A program made the translations under genes and the position numbers. The notes under the pieces were generated by a model. The model saw nothing but the letters and a program-made list of their open reading frames with translations. It did not search any database and had not been told where the DNA came from. A stretch of DNA of 64,000 nucleotides from Sporodiniella umbellata (lineage: Eukaryota; Mucoromycota; Mucoromycetes; Mucorales; Rhizopodaceae): positions 186,001 to 250,000 of the forward strand of contig JAIXMR010000019.1 in assembly GCA_025677835.1 (NCBI GenBank), written 5' to 3'. Shown here piece after piece: positions 45,446 through 57,245 of the stretch (the stretch's first letter is position 1; each line of letters opens with the position of its first letter).

Positions 45446-47553
45446 AACGCTTGCTTCTTGTACAAAATAAATAATAAAGGGAAAACAAATACAAACAAAC
45501 TGGATGTCTTTTTTTCAAAGAATATGAAAAAAGAAGCAAAAAAGGATTGAATGTTAATCTGTTTTTGCGTGTTTTTCTTTCTTTTCTATAACAAATAGCA
45601 GTCGGCTCTTTTTCTTCTTTTTTTTTTAAAAAAAGTTTGAAAGTGACCAACAAAAAATAAAAGGGTGAATCTATACACACACAATGTAATGATAAATAAA
45701 TAAAATATAAAATTCAAGAAATTTTTTTTTTTTTAAAAAAAAAAGAAAAGACAAAAAGGAACAGAAACATAAAAAAAAGACAGAGCGCTTTTAAAGCAAG
45801 GAGGTCACTCAAACATAACTACGCGATATCACAGTCACTCCCAGGTCTGCTGATACAAATAGAATGTAACCTTTCACAATCCAAGTAAAAAGGAAGCGTA
45901 TTTTGATGGACCAAGTGGCGCAGACCAGGTACCCATCCTTCTTTTTTTTTGTTTTGTTATGGCATTCAATGGACTCTAACACGTCAACTAATTAAAACAA
46001 ACACTCTAAACTCGTTATCCAAAAAGTGCCACGTAAAAGCTTCGTGTTCTCTCAAAAAGGAAATCAATCTCTCCGAATTTCCCGCTCAGGAACCAGCACA
46101 TCTGTTGTACCATTTAGGAACTGTCCACCGCCACACTTTTTTTTTTTTTTTTGTTAATATTTTCATCACTCTTCTTCCTCGGAAGAAGTTCTGCACGTAA
46201 AAAAAAAAAGAGATAGCTTTTTTCACTCATCTTGGTAATCGAAAGATCGTTTAAATCATTCTTTGCACAAACTTCCATTCCTTTTCTCATTAAGATTATT
46301 ATTTATACAGCAAACTACAGATCGCTAAATAATTACCTAAATATTTTATTTTTCCAAACTTTTGATTTTTTTTTTTTTTTTTTTTTTTGTGTAAAATAAA
46401 ATCCAGACTCTGAGAGCAGCTATTCTAAACTATAAAGAGACATTGTACAAGAGAAAGAGGGTAAGCTGTCAAAGCCATCTTTTCGTTTGGAATGCGTGAT
46501 GTGTCTTAAATATTGCTTTTATTAAGAAACTTGCCTGTTTTTAGTAAAGCGCATTCAGTATTGTAGATCTGCTATCTGGTTTGGGTAGCTATTTTTATTT
46601 TTATTTTTCTTTAAAGTGACGTTGTCTGTATATTTTGTAGACACGTAGTTGATTTATACTCTCCTTTATTAGAATAAAATAATCGCTTATGAAAGCTGGC
46701 CAGTGTTGGCAGACATGTTGTGTTGATCCAATAGTTACTAAAGTGACTATAGTGGCTGCACTATACTTATAAGGTAGCTTGAACCACTTAGGGATACCTA
46801 AAAATAGCGATGTTTGTATCCCGTTCAACCCTTTTAATTATAAAAACCACCATTTCGTTGACTGATTGAGAGCTCAGTACGAGCGTATTGGTTCTGTAAG
46901 ACTTACAATGTCGGTGAGGTCTTTCTTGTTGTTTTTGCCACTACAAACCCACTTTTGTCATAGAAAATACAAACGAACAATAGCTCGGACATAACCTTAC
47001 CTTGGGCTATCTTTTTCATTACACGGTTTCTTTTTAAAGGTGAACCGCAGCAACAACGTAAAAGGGCCTAAAAAAAACAGGGGGGGGTGAAATGTATGAC
47101 TCACGAATATCATAAATACCATTATAGAGGGAAGGGGCGGAAAGATTATGAATCAATAAAGAGTCGGGCTTGAGAGTGCAGTGATATAAGCTGTTTTTTT
47201 TTTTTTTTTTTTTGAGTCAAAACAGGATCAGCTGCCAAAGTAGCCACACATTCATTTCTCTACTTGGAAAAATCAAGTCCAATCAAAGGTTGTCATGGAG
47301 ACAAAAGTAACACAACGCTTTGACAGACGCTTCATATCTGCTGAGCATAAGTTTTCTTGGAAAACGTACACCAATGATAACCGTTTATTATTATCCATGA
47401 CAACACACCCTCTGTCATTTGTAAAGATGACAGCCATACTGTTTTTCAAATAGATAACCAAAGAAACGCATACACACATGTATATATACGTAAAAGTATG
47501 ATTTTAGTAGGCGCTGGGTTGCTTATATAAAAAAAGTTTTATTTTATTGCTAT
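45446..47553. other. Intergenic, no gene seen
   Basis: A 2.1 kb AT-rich stretch between the Ser/Pro-rich gene and uL5. It contains two T/A palindromes (T10A7 at 45618-45634 and T13A10 at 45722-45744) and several long T runs. No supportable gene or tRNA was found. Confidence 0.55.
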
Positions 47554-48453
47554 TTAAGCCTTGTTAGAGACAATACCATCGAAACGGTTCTTGAACCATT
47601 CAATGGATTCTTCCTTCTTGATACGGTGGGTGGTGCCAACAGTGTTCTTGCAGTGCTTACGGCGAGAGACACGATAACCAGGACGGCCCATGACGACAAA
47701 GTAATCCATACCGTAAATACCGATGGAGGGATCGTATTTGATACCCAAATCAATGTGTTCGTCAATACCGAAACCAAAGTTACCAGTTTCAGAGAAGTTG
47801 CGAGCCTTGAGTTCGTATTCCTTGACCTTCAAACCACGTTCGAGAATTTCTTCAGCCTTGGGACCACGGACGGTGACGTGAACGGCAATCTTTTCGTTAC
47901 GACGAATGGAGAAAGTACGGACGGTGTAACGGGCCTTGGAATAGACGGGAGTTTGACCAGTCAATTGTTCAAGCACCTTGGCGGCACGAGTCAATCTATC
48001 ACCGGATTCACCAACACAGATGTTGAGAACCAACTTCTCGATTCTGAGGTTACGCATAGGGTTTTTGGTGACCTTTTGTTCTTCGGCGCTCTATGCATAT
48101 AAAGAACAGTAGTTAGTTTCAAGTACTTTGGTAAACAGTCAGGAAAGGAAAAGAATGGATGGAAAGTTCACAAAAGAGTTTGACGTTTTCTCCAGGTTTT
48201 TTCTTTTTCTTGCAAGCGTTCACTTTTGTCAATCAAGTTTGGCTTTACTAGTCATGTTGATTGTTAAGAATTGAAAATGTCTTGCTAAAAAAAAAAAAAA
48301 AACCCCCACAATGACTACATTGAAGAGTCAAAAAAACTAAAGTAAGGGTTTTTTGTATCCATCTTTAACGTCCCTTCTCTTTCTCAATTGAACTCTTTCC
48401 ATCCATCCTTTATATTTCCTTTCCTGTCTTTTCCCATCGTTAGTATTTACCAT
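47554..48453 (-). CDS. RPL11: 60S ribosomal protein uL5 (L11)
   Basis: Large-subunit ribosomal protein that contacts 5S rRNA. The main exon is 47554-48090, with '[20 protein letters not shown]', '[18 protein letters not shown]', '[20 protein letters not shown]' and '[19 protein letters not shown]' in family order. An in-frame TAG directly before the conserved SAEEQ lead-in, together with an ACTAAC and a TAG acceptor, shows that an intron ends at 48091. The best phase-0 donor is ATG|GTAAAT, making the first exon the ATG alone at 48451-48453 and the protein 179 residues. This 360-base intron is long for the window, so the first exon is less sure than the rest. An alternative ATG at 48253-48255 does not join in frame. 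Confidence 0.9.
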
Positions 48454-49055
48454 GGTGTCTGTCGATATCGAAGCAATAAAAGAGAGAGGGATTTCAAAGC
48501 TGGTCTTTTTTTGTTACTCTTCTCTCATTTGGTGGCCCTTCTTGGACCCAACCGAAAAAAATTAAAAACTCGTCGTCTTTACCGCCTCAAAAAAAGCCAG
48601 TTCCGGTCGGACATTAATTATGTCCGGCCAGAACTTCCTTCGAGTTGATCAGTTTGAAAAAAAAAAAAGAGTATGCCCAAAAGACAATGATAGGTCTTTC
48701 TATCTTAAGAAAGCAGTACCAACACTATTTAGCTTTATTTTAAGGCGCAACGAGATAAAAAACAGTGATATTATGCAGAAACGTCTGCGTGTGTATCGGG
48801 TTTCCCACCAACAATCCGCTAGGGTTTTCGCACCAAACTGCTTGCAGTAACAAAGGCTTGCAGTAACAAAAAACAGTTCAAATAAAGTTAAGCTTTACAA
48901 TCAATAAACAAACGCTTATCTATCTCCCCCTTTCCTTCCCAATACAAAGAAAAATGACATGACTCGATGCTATTTTTTTTTTTTTTTGCGTAAAATGTTT
49001 TTATTATTACATTTGCTTTTTTTGTAAACAGAAGAATGAGAGAGGAATAAACAAT
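48454..49055. other. Intergenic, no gene seen
   Basis: uL5 promoter and eS8 3' flank. A 76-codon ORF in this region has no coding features I can defend. Confidence 0.55.
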
Positions 49056-49903
49056 TTAGTGTTGCTTCTTGGACTATAAAGAAAAAATTGAGTAAAGTGT
49101 CAAGGATTATATTGCGTTGGTTGTTTACCTTGATCTTACGGAGGTAGAATTCGAGTTCTCTACCTTCGAGGATGTAACCATCACAACGACCAGATTGACC
49201 AGGACGAGAGGAGATAGCAGCGTAAAGACGACCGGCGTTGAATTGATCATTCAAGAGAGGGTCGACAGCAGCGGTGGCAGCGCGAGCGGCAATCTTCTTT
49301 TCAACACTCTTAGACTTCTTTTCCTTTTCGGTTTCCTGTCAAATGTGTATAAGCATAAAAAAATTCACTCCAAATAGATATAAACCAAAATACTTACAGC
49401 AGCAGCTTCACCAGCCTTTTGCTTACCGAGAGGGAGAGCGTAGTGAGATTCGTACCATTGACGGAAAGGGGTGGCATCAATTTGGATGATGGCATTCTTG
49501 ACAAGGGTGTTGGTACGGACCAATTCGTTGTTGGAGGCGTTGTAAGCAACGGTCAAGACACGGGTCTTGCGAGAGATACCTTCGGATCCCCAAGAGAAGT
49601 TACCGCTGTCCAAACGAAGGGCACGACGCTTGTAGTTACCACCACGGACACGAACCAAGTGAATACGCTTGCTTCCCAACTTGGTGTTGGCAGATTGACG
49701 GCCTAATTCGAACCTGCAATACTCGATCAGTTCATCTTGTAGGCAGTTTTTTATTTTGGCCTTTTTAGTTACTCACTTTCTCTTCTTTCTGTATTGAGCA
49801 CGTCTAGCACCGGTAGCGCTACGCTTATGACGAGAATCACGGCTGATACCTTTAGTGAATGGTGAGTATTCAGTAGATGGATGGATGGATGGATCTTACC
49901 CAT
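49056..49903 (-). CDS. RPS8: 40S ribosomal protein eS8
   Basis: Small-subunit ribosomal protein. Exons are 49900-49903, 49777-49849, 49398-49713, 49129-49335 and 49056-49073, giving 205 residues. The first exon is four bases (ATG G). The protein reads '[20 protein letters not shown]', then '[20 protein letters not shown]', '[19 protein letters not shown]' and '[20 protein letters not shown]', ending in five codons 'SKKQH' on a very short last exon. All phases agree. Codons are strongly biased as for GAPDH. The first intron contains a GATG-type tandem repeat on the plus strand near 49876-49894. Confidence 0.96.
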
Positions 49904-50346
49904 AGTATTTTGTAGAGAAGGAACTCAATTGTATTCTGCTTGCACTTTACAATTTACGCTCGCTTCCATAATCTCACTCATGCTCCCCGCTCAGCAAGGT
50001 GTCACATTCAATCTCCGATGTGTGTTCGGTACCTGGCCAACACTCCCTTCTGTAGTCTAAACAGAATACAAACGCTTAGACCTTCTTTAATAAGACTCTA
50101 TGCTAAAATCCTGTTGGGCATAGTTCTAAGCTCTTACTTAACAGTAAAGTAGTAGTAAGGCCTTTCTCTATCTCCGGAAAGGGGGTGGCTGTTCGGCCCG
50201 CATTAGTGAAATACTTGAAAACTGAACTTGAGCTGTGACATAGCGTTTCGGAGTTCTTATTGCCTTGTAAAAAAAAAAAAAAAAAATAATAAAAAATGAA
50301 AATGAACAAGAGGGCTATTTTTCCCACTTTATTGCACTAAACAAAA
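49904..50346. other. Intergenic, divergent promoters of eS8 and NDUFS5
   Basis: Short divergent promoter region. It has an A run near 50269-50286 and no gene that I can support. Confidence 0.5.
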
Positions 50347-50772
50347 ATGGCTTCTGGTTTCGGTTATGATGGCGGTAATTTTCTCTTTTTTTTTTTTTGG
50401 TTTTTTGCTAGGGAAATTGCAAAACATTGAGGAAAAGGGAATACTTATCACTACCAAAACTAGGTCGTGGACGTTGTTTCCACTTTTGGCAAGAATTCAA
50501 CAAGTGTTATGCTTCTGCCGATCTTCCTCAACAATGTCTTTCTCAACGTGATGACTACCTTGAATGTCTTCACCATACCAAAGAGGTAACGATACATTAA
50601 AAGAATAGCGAAACAGTAGTGTTTAACTTTATAAAAGTTTGCTCGTATCACACGCATCAAGACTGAAGAGTTGAAACAAGCCGAACTTAAACAAAAACAA
50701 AAGAAAGATTCTTTAACCGCAGCCAACTCCAACATGCAAAAATTAAATATCATTGAAGAAAAAGCAGCTTAA
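50347..50772 (+). CDS. Complex I accessory subunit NDUFS5 (15 kDa, twin CX9C)
   Basis: Accessory subunit of mitochondrial NADH:ubiquinone oxidoreductase in the intermembrane space. Exons are 50347-50374, 50464-50585 and 50638-50772, giving 94 residues. It starts 'MASGFGYDGG', as in animal NDUFS5. Two CX9C motifs are present, one in 'RCFHFWQEFNKC' and one in 'CLSQRDDYLECLHH', which suit oxidative folding by the Mia40 pathway. The C-terminal 45 residues are helical, rich in Lys and Gln. Presence of this gene shows that the organism has a complex I, unlike budding yeast. It converges on the START gene, 104 bases apart. Confidence 0.93.
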
Positions 50773-50876
50773 ATTCCTCAAGACAATAAAGAAAGAGGAA
50801 TCAACAAGTGAAGAGACATAAAATAAGATTAGATGTATATTCACAAATATATTAAACAACGATATATATAAATAAA

Positions 50877-52989
50877 TTAACAGGAATGGCTACATGAAGT
50901 AAATTTTCCCAAATAGTAACAAATAACCATAGCAAAAAGTATCACAGATACCTGCTGGCTATTGAACGATAACTCATTTGAGATAAAGATGACGTTTTGA
51001 CTCTAGAAATCGACGATATACACGTTAATGAATCCATTATATATCTCGTTTCTATTTTCTTACCTGACTTTCAGGAACGAGCAGGTAGCCCTTGGGTACA
51101 TGAAGTGATTCGTCTGGGGCAGAAACTACCTGAGCTTCTTTGGGTTTCGTTGATTCGGTATTTGGTGTTTTTTCTACTTGTTTGACAGAGGCAGTCAAGA
51201 CACGGTTATAGCTATATGCCATAGAGTCCATAGTAGGGTCTTGTAGTGGACAGAAAGATATAGAGATCTGTTGACCATCGGTAGACTCATGTGTTGTAAA
51301 GACACGCACAGTCTGTTGTTTCATATTAATATCTGCCCGTATGTACTGTTTGGGCACGATCTGAATATCTAAACCATGTGGGAACATGGCCTGTTGGAAG
51401 CGAATAACAGTGCACCATACCACGTCCTGCCCCTTCCGTGTTCGATAGGAACGCGACGGTTCGTGTTTGACAACATAAGACAGATGATAGCGACTCGTTT
51501 TTGCATCAAAATTTTCAGTTATTACTTTTCCTGCCACCCTCCGAATATAAGGAGGATAACCATAGCGATCAAGATAGGCTTGTAAAGAAGCGAGGGTGCT
51601 CATCACTGATTCCCACCAGTTTTTTAATACGGGCTTGGGCACAGCATATTTAAAGTCCATATTGCAGACAAATCGCGTCTCAATTGAAACAATTTCGCCC
51701 CGCTCATTCGTTTGAGGGCAGAACATCCAACCATAGAGATCAGTGTGGGCACGGATACGACTTTCAGCAGGATCTGGGGGCACACGGGTATCAAAGACAC
51801 TGACAGCTGTGGTATAAACAGCATTTGTACCTGGCTCAGTCTCAATCGTGGTAATGGCAGAGATATCTGTATCTGCCAGATCCATACTTCCTCCAAACTG
51901 CCAACGAACCAAATAATCTTTCTGACTGAAGCGCTCGATGATTTCCCCTTGTTCAAAATGAGGATCCCCTATTTTTTTTTTTTTTTTTTCTACAAGTTAA
52001 TAGCCAAATAAATATACACAAAAAAAAAAGTCACTTACAAATCTTTCTTGATCCAGTACAGTGAATAACCGAGCAAAGCTGCTCAGGTGTCCAAGCTCCA
52101 CGAATAATACCGTCTAATCTGATGAAAGATAGCTTTCGACTCATTTCGTTTTCCAAAGCTGCTTTAAATGTATAAAACTTGGTGTCCTCGATCTGTTTAT
52201 AGAGTGTCCAATAATCGTAAGAAGAGGTCAATTTCTTTAGTAGCTGAACACCCTCTACTTTTTGTATAGGATGTGAGTGGAAAGGATACAAAGATTTATG
52301 AGTAGGCCTTGGCGGCGAAGGTAAAGGCCTAGTCGGCTCTTCAGTGGGTGGCATAGAGGTGCTTTGTGGGGGGGATGGGGACGATGTAAATAACAAGCTT
52401 CCTTGTTTTGGCTCAGGTGAAGGTCGAAGAGTGGATGTCGAAGACAAGGAAAGAGGGGATTTATTGTCGTAGTGTCTTGGTGGTGGTGGTGGTGGCGGCA
52501 GCACATGGGTTACTTTAGAATGAAGGTTCATAACAGAAGGCCGTTTGCTAAGACCTGAACGTGTTGTCTGATGTGTTTGGGGCCGCATACGATCTGCTTT
52601 TTTCTCGAGATATTCTTCAATTTTAGCAATCGCTAAAGGCCGCCTAGCTAACGATTTTTTTGTGAAGCTTGGTACCCAGCCTTTAATACTTTCTTGTACC
52701 ACAAAGACCACTTTGGTTGCCGGTTGAGGACTACTGCGCAAAGGCTCCAAGATCCATCCTTGTAACTTTGTGTACAGTGTTTTTTAGTGTTCTTCAACAA
52801 TACAGCCCTTTCAATTTTGTCTTACTTTAATGTTTGTGCGAGTTCTCCCGCTTATCCTAGGGATTTTTGGGGACTCTATACTTGTACAAGCAAAAATGAT
52901 AACACCGTTTTGAGTACATTCAATCTTTTCTACTAAAGCCAAGTCTCTTGATCTAAACTTAGTGTCAATACAAATATATAGCGATTTTT

Positions 52990-53024
<35 letters not shown>

Positions 53025-53595
53025 GCTTTACTTGCTTGTCGTCGTTGATTTTGTTACTTCGTAAGTAAGCGACGTTGTATCATTTAAATTTTCTATCAAG
53101 CTTCCATCTTCGTATCTTGATTTTTAATAGATTAACACAATTATTCAATTTTGGATCAGATCCTTTCTCTTACTGATCGTCCCATAGTTTACGCATTCCA
53201 ATTACATAAAAAATGGCTTGAGGAGAAAAACCTTGAATGACAGCTTCCCCTTTGAAGATAGGCGTCTTATCTCCACTATGCATTCCATTTTTCATGTGAA
53301 CGACGACACCACTCTTGTGTTTTAGAGTTTTTTTCCATCCTTCTTCTTCCAAGGCAATTTGTTTTAAGCTCGAAAGGGCATTATCTGCTTGGTGAATATG
53401 ATAAGTAGTAGTGCTTAAGACGGGGTCTGTATATCCGGAAATCAGCTTGGGTAGCGTTTTCTGCGGTGGTTCGTCTTCGTCGTCACTGAATATAGTTTTA
53501 TAGTTGCGATTCATAGGCTTTTTTTTTTGCATGTTGGTATGAAAAGTCTCCTCACATTCGTCTGCAGAATCTTGATGATTAAATAAGCGAGTCAT
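50877..53595 (-). CDS. Protein with two START-like domains and a membrane tail
   Basis: Probable lipid-binding or lipid-transfer protein. Exons are 53174-53595, 53032-53115, 52826-52952, 52039-52765, 51064-51968 and 50877-51002, giving 796 residues, all in frame. The first START-like domain (about 80-255) contains 'GWKKTLKHKSGVVVHMKNG', 'GEAVIQGFSPQAIFYVIG' and 'WILEPLRSSPQPATKVVFVV'. A disordered linker (about 270-390) has a run of seven Pro and many Ser. The second START-like domain (about 400-690) contains 'AWTPEQLCSVIHCTGSRKIW' and 'FEQGEIIERFSQKDYLVRWQ'. A final hydrophobic stretch 'VSVILFAMVICYYLG' may be a C-terminal membrane anchor. Ligand and membrane site are unknown. The second intron has an A run of about 36 on the plus strand. 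Confidence 0.82.
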
Positions 53596-53883
53596 ATTAT
53601 AAGATCTTGTACATGCTCAAAAAAAAAAAAAAAAAAAAAAAAAAGGGGGTGGAGGAAGGACAGTAAGAACAAAATAAGCACTTCATAAAGAAAAAAAACA
53701 GGTGTGAATCTAGTGACTTTGTTAGGTACAAAATTGGTATGCAATCACACCTAATAGCCTTATTTTGCCCTTGAACTTGGTGATACAAACTGTAGATCGA
53801 CGAGCCCAGCTAGTCAACTATGTCCGGGAAGTTTATTGGTAAATAATATATGCATGCCATTTAAGAAGGCTAAATTGATAGAT

Positions 53884-55412
53884 TTAATATATTTTTGGCT
53901 GACTATTTTCTTTCGATTTGATCCTTGATGAATCAGTAGCCAATTCATATTCACTCTTCTGGCTTTCAAAATAACTGGCTTTATGTACTGAGCTTGACCT
54001 TACACGCACCTGCACAGGTTCATCGATGTATACATTATTCTTTAGTTCATTAGAGCAATATAGACTATCTGCACTGTTTGACAAGTGTGTAAAAAAATGC
54101 AGGCTGATATATTTAGGACTATAAAGCTATGAGTGAAACCTTGCGTGTTACATATAAAAATTGGCCCTTACTTGATTATAAGTGTTAGACAAACAAATGC
54201 AGATGCAAATGTTCCATCAAAAGTCCATATAGCCGCCATAATGTAACTGTAAAATTCATTTTTCAATAACGATAGTCGAAAAGTACTGTAAATACATTTC
54301 AATACGGAAAATATAAAAAGGGTCAATGCGGTATTGAGCACCAACATCTTGGCCTTTGTTTCAAAAGAGACAAGAAAAAAGTCAACATTAGAATTATACT
54401 ATAACAAAAAAATACGTGATTTTCTCACCCTAAAAATGGCATTTTGGATCTTTTGAATTTTACTATCATCTTCATCTTGGTTTTCCTGATTTCTTAAATG
54501 AGCTTTTAGTAGAACCATAAGACCATACCCAAAGTAAAGGGAGCACAAACAAAGAAAAATACAATGAATTGTCCACATGTAGTATAGTCCATTAGTAAAA
54601 GCTTTAGCCAAAGAGTAATTCCCTTTTTCTGCATATACGGCAGCAATTATAGAAAATGCATTATTCAAAACAAATGGGCACACTGTTTGTAAAGTGAAAA
54701 CAAGGTCCACTCGGTTAGTGTGCAAAACAGAATAGTGATTTGTCATGCTACAAGTCTAAGTAAAGCAAGGGGTCAGTTAAAACGCGGTAAAAGCGATCCA
54801 CACTTACGTTGGAAACTATATGTGCAATTCCAAATATGTAACACGCCAGCGCACATATACCAAATTGCCATGGGAGCTCGTATAGAACTAAAACCACACG
54901 CTTTAACAAAGAACATCTTTTACAAATATTACTAACATGCAGTCAAAATTGGACTTGGAGAGGCGTTGGTGATTATCAGAGTCAAGCTTATAATTCGTAC
55001 TGTAAGGGTTTATCAAAATTAATAAATAAAAAACGTTAGTTTGCAGCAAGACATACAATTCAATAATCTAGATTTGGATATAGTTATTTACAAATTGTAA
55101 AAATAATGCCAAACACGAATAGCGATTGCAATGGCCTTGGGCGTATAAAATATGTGTAAGGTACTGGATCAAAGAAGACACCCTGCTTAAAAGGAACTCT
55201 GTAAAACAGAATCACTGTCCCTTAAAATTGTTTAATCCATATACTATATAAAAGTATCTACCTATAACTAGCAATATAGCAGACAATGCGATGTTTACTA
55301 TATACATGCGAAAAACGATGCCCTTCTCTACGCATCCCTCTAATGTTACTCTCCAGTCGCAATGACATGTTGACAGTGAGTCAGTTTCACATAATAGCCA
55401 GAATGAATCCAT
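53884..55412 (-). CDS. Seven-helix membrane protein, unknown ligand
   Basis: Seven exons (55262-55412, 55092-55196, 54937-54999, 54808-54887, 54429-54755, 54172-54353, 53884-54103) give 375 residues in frame. Hydrophobic segments are seen near 'IVNIALSAILLVI', 'LFVFGIIFTILRII', 'WQFGICALACYIFGIAH', 'VCPFVLNNAFSIIAAVY', 'WTIHCIFLCLCSLYFGYG', 'VLNTALTLFIFSVL' and 'WTFDGTFASAFVCLTLII', seven in all. The N-terminus of about 37 residues has several Cys and Thr, and the C-terminus of about 75 residues is polar and Ser-rich. The layout is that of a G-protein-coupled receptor, but no family motif I know of is present. The second exon's acceptor was placed at AGAG|TT to keep the frame. Confidence 0.68.
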
Positions 55413-57245
55413 TCCTTTATTGAAAGCGACAGTAGATAACTGTATTTATCAAAAAGTTTTTTCCGTCTTTTTTTTTTTGTCTTTTTTGTTTTGTTTTTTC
55501 GAGAAACAAAAAAGAAGCCCTAATTTCTTTTTTCACAAAAAACAAAGCAGAGTTGTGATCATGAGTGTCAGCTCTGTAACACATTATATATTTGATTCCT
55601 GTGTTTTTTTTTTCTTATTCCAAGACAGTATCGATGACAGAGCTTATTTAAAAAACCTCAAAATACCAAAACCAGATCTTTGTTTGCCTGATTGCTTTTG
55701 CTTTTGAACAAATAAATAGATCAAATCATCTGATGTAGTAAGGTACAATTGTATAGAGCTATATTTCCTGATGTACACAAAAGTAAAAACACGATCATTT
55801 AAAGTTCAGAGAAACTGTACACTCTTTTGTCTAATTTCCCAAGACTTTTTGGTTTCGTATTCTTCGGACTAACCCTTACAGAAACTACAGTTGTACGTGT
55901 AACCCATACTTTGTTTCTTTCTTGATAATCTCTCTTTTCTTGTTTTTGTGTAGTAATTTTGTTGTTTTTGCCTGTATTGTGAATTTTGCAAATGTCATGA
56001 AAATTGGCACTCAGTGTAGTACCGTTGTAAATCCTTCTTATGTCCGTTTTCAAGAACCTCGTTTTAGTACTTTGGGCCTTACCAATTTTTAAGCTGTTGT
56101 TGGGCCCGGAAATTGAAATTCAAAGAAACACTTTCTCTCGTTTTTTTCTTCCTTTTTTACAACAAATACTAATTCATCATACGTACGAAAAGGATTATGC
56201 TAGTGGCCATAATGATTGAAGAGCAAAAAATCAACTCTCTATAGTTCTGTTTCTTTTGTGTTTTGTCTTTATCACTTCCCATAAAAGATACAACTTTGGT
56301 TTGTGTAAGAGTAAAAAGGCGGGAAAAAAGAGATACGTTCGGTTCTTTCTGAAAAGCAGGGGCTTTACACTTTTGAAAGCTAGAGCTGTTAAAGTACCTT
56401 ATAGAAAATAAAATTCTTTCGAAACGAAGGCGTTTATATAAACAAAGCGTTCTCTTAGCTTTCTTTTCTTATTTTTTTCTGTCCACGTCAGTCGCTAAAT
56501 TAAACCTGACTATTGTATTAAAACGCTGTGCCTGAGTCTTAATGGTACTTTAAGGAGTATAAGGTTTTATTGAATCTTGGCTTCTGAAGCATTCCTATAA
56601 CTGTTTTGAAGTATAGTACTCGAAGTTTTTTTTTTGTATTTCTAACACATTTAAGATTATAAATATTGAATTCACTACTACATGCTTCTTATAGTTACGA
56701 CTTAGTTTTAAATAGATATATATATTCCTCCAATATACGGTTCATTTATATATGTAGTACAACTAGATCTAGAAAAGACCTTTTACAAATACAGTAATTG
56801 AGATCAAGTTGGGAAAATCAATCTAGTTTTTTTTTTTTTTTTTTTTTGCTAGCCAAAATTGTTCTAAGCGTTCAGAATATCATATAATATACTATGCAGT
56901 ATTATGTAATTTAATTGGTGTTCATTCCATCTGTGCTGCTTTCTACTCTGCATTTAAAAACCTAAAATCTATTTGTGTACCTGGAGTGAAAGCTGAACAT
57001 AAACTTTTGGTGTATATAATTAGAAATCTACGTACGCTGTTTGTTTCTGAAATGGGTTTATATTTACTCTTAAATGCAATACCATATTCTCAAATAGGAG
57101 CGTTGTAAAAGCGATTGATGTTGCAAAATTCAAAAGATTTTATTAGTGTTTGATCAAAAAAAAAATTTGTAATATAGAATAAATAAATAGTTTCTACGAA
57201 GATGGCCATACGGTATTTTTTTCCTCCATCAGTTGTTTTTGTTTT
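55413..57245. other. Intergenic, no gene seen
   Basis: A 1.8 kb stretch between the seven-helix gene and the repeat protein gene. An 84-codon ORF at 55799-56053 on the minus strand and a short plus-strand stretch at 55623-55700 are the only coding-like pieces; neither is convincing. Confidence 0.5.

Noticed and set aside
55799..56053. An 84-codon minus-strand ORF rich in Lys, Thr and Asn
   Set aside because: No partner exons, TATA or recognised motif were found, and the composition fits AT-rich chance. I left it out of the features.
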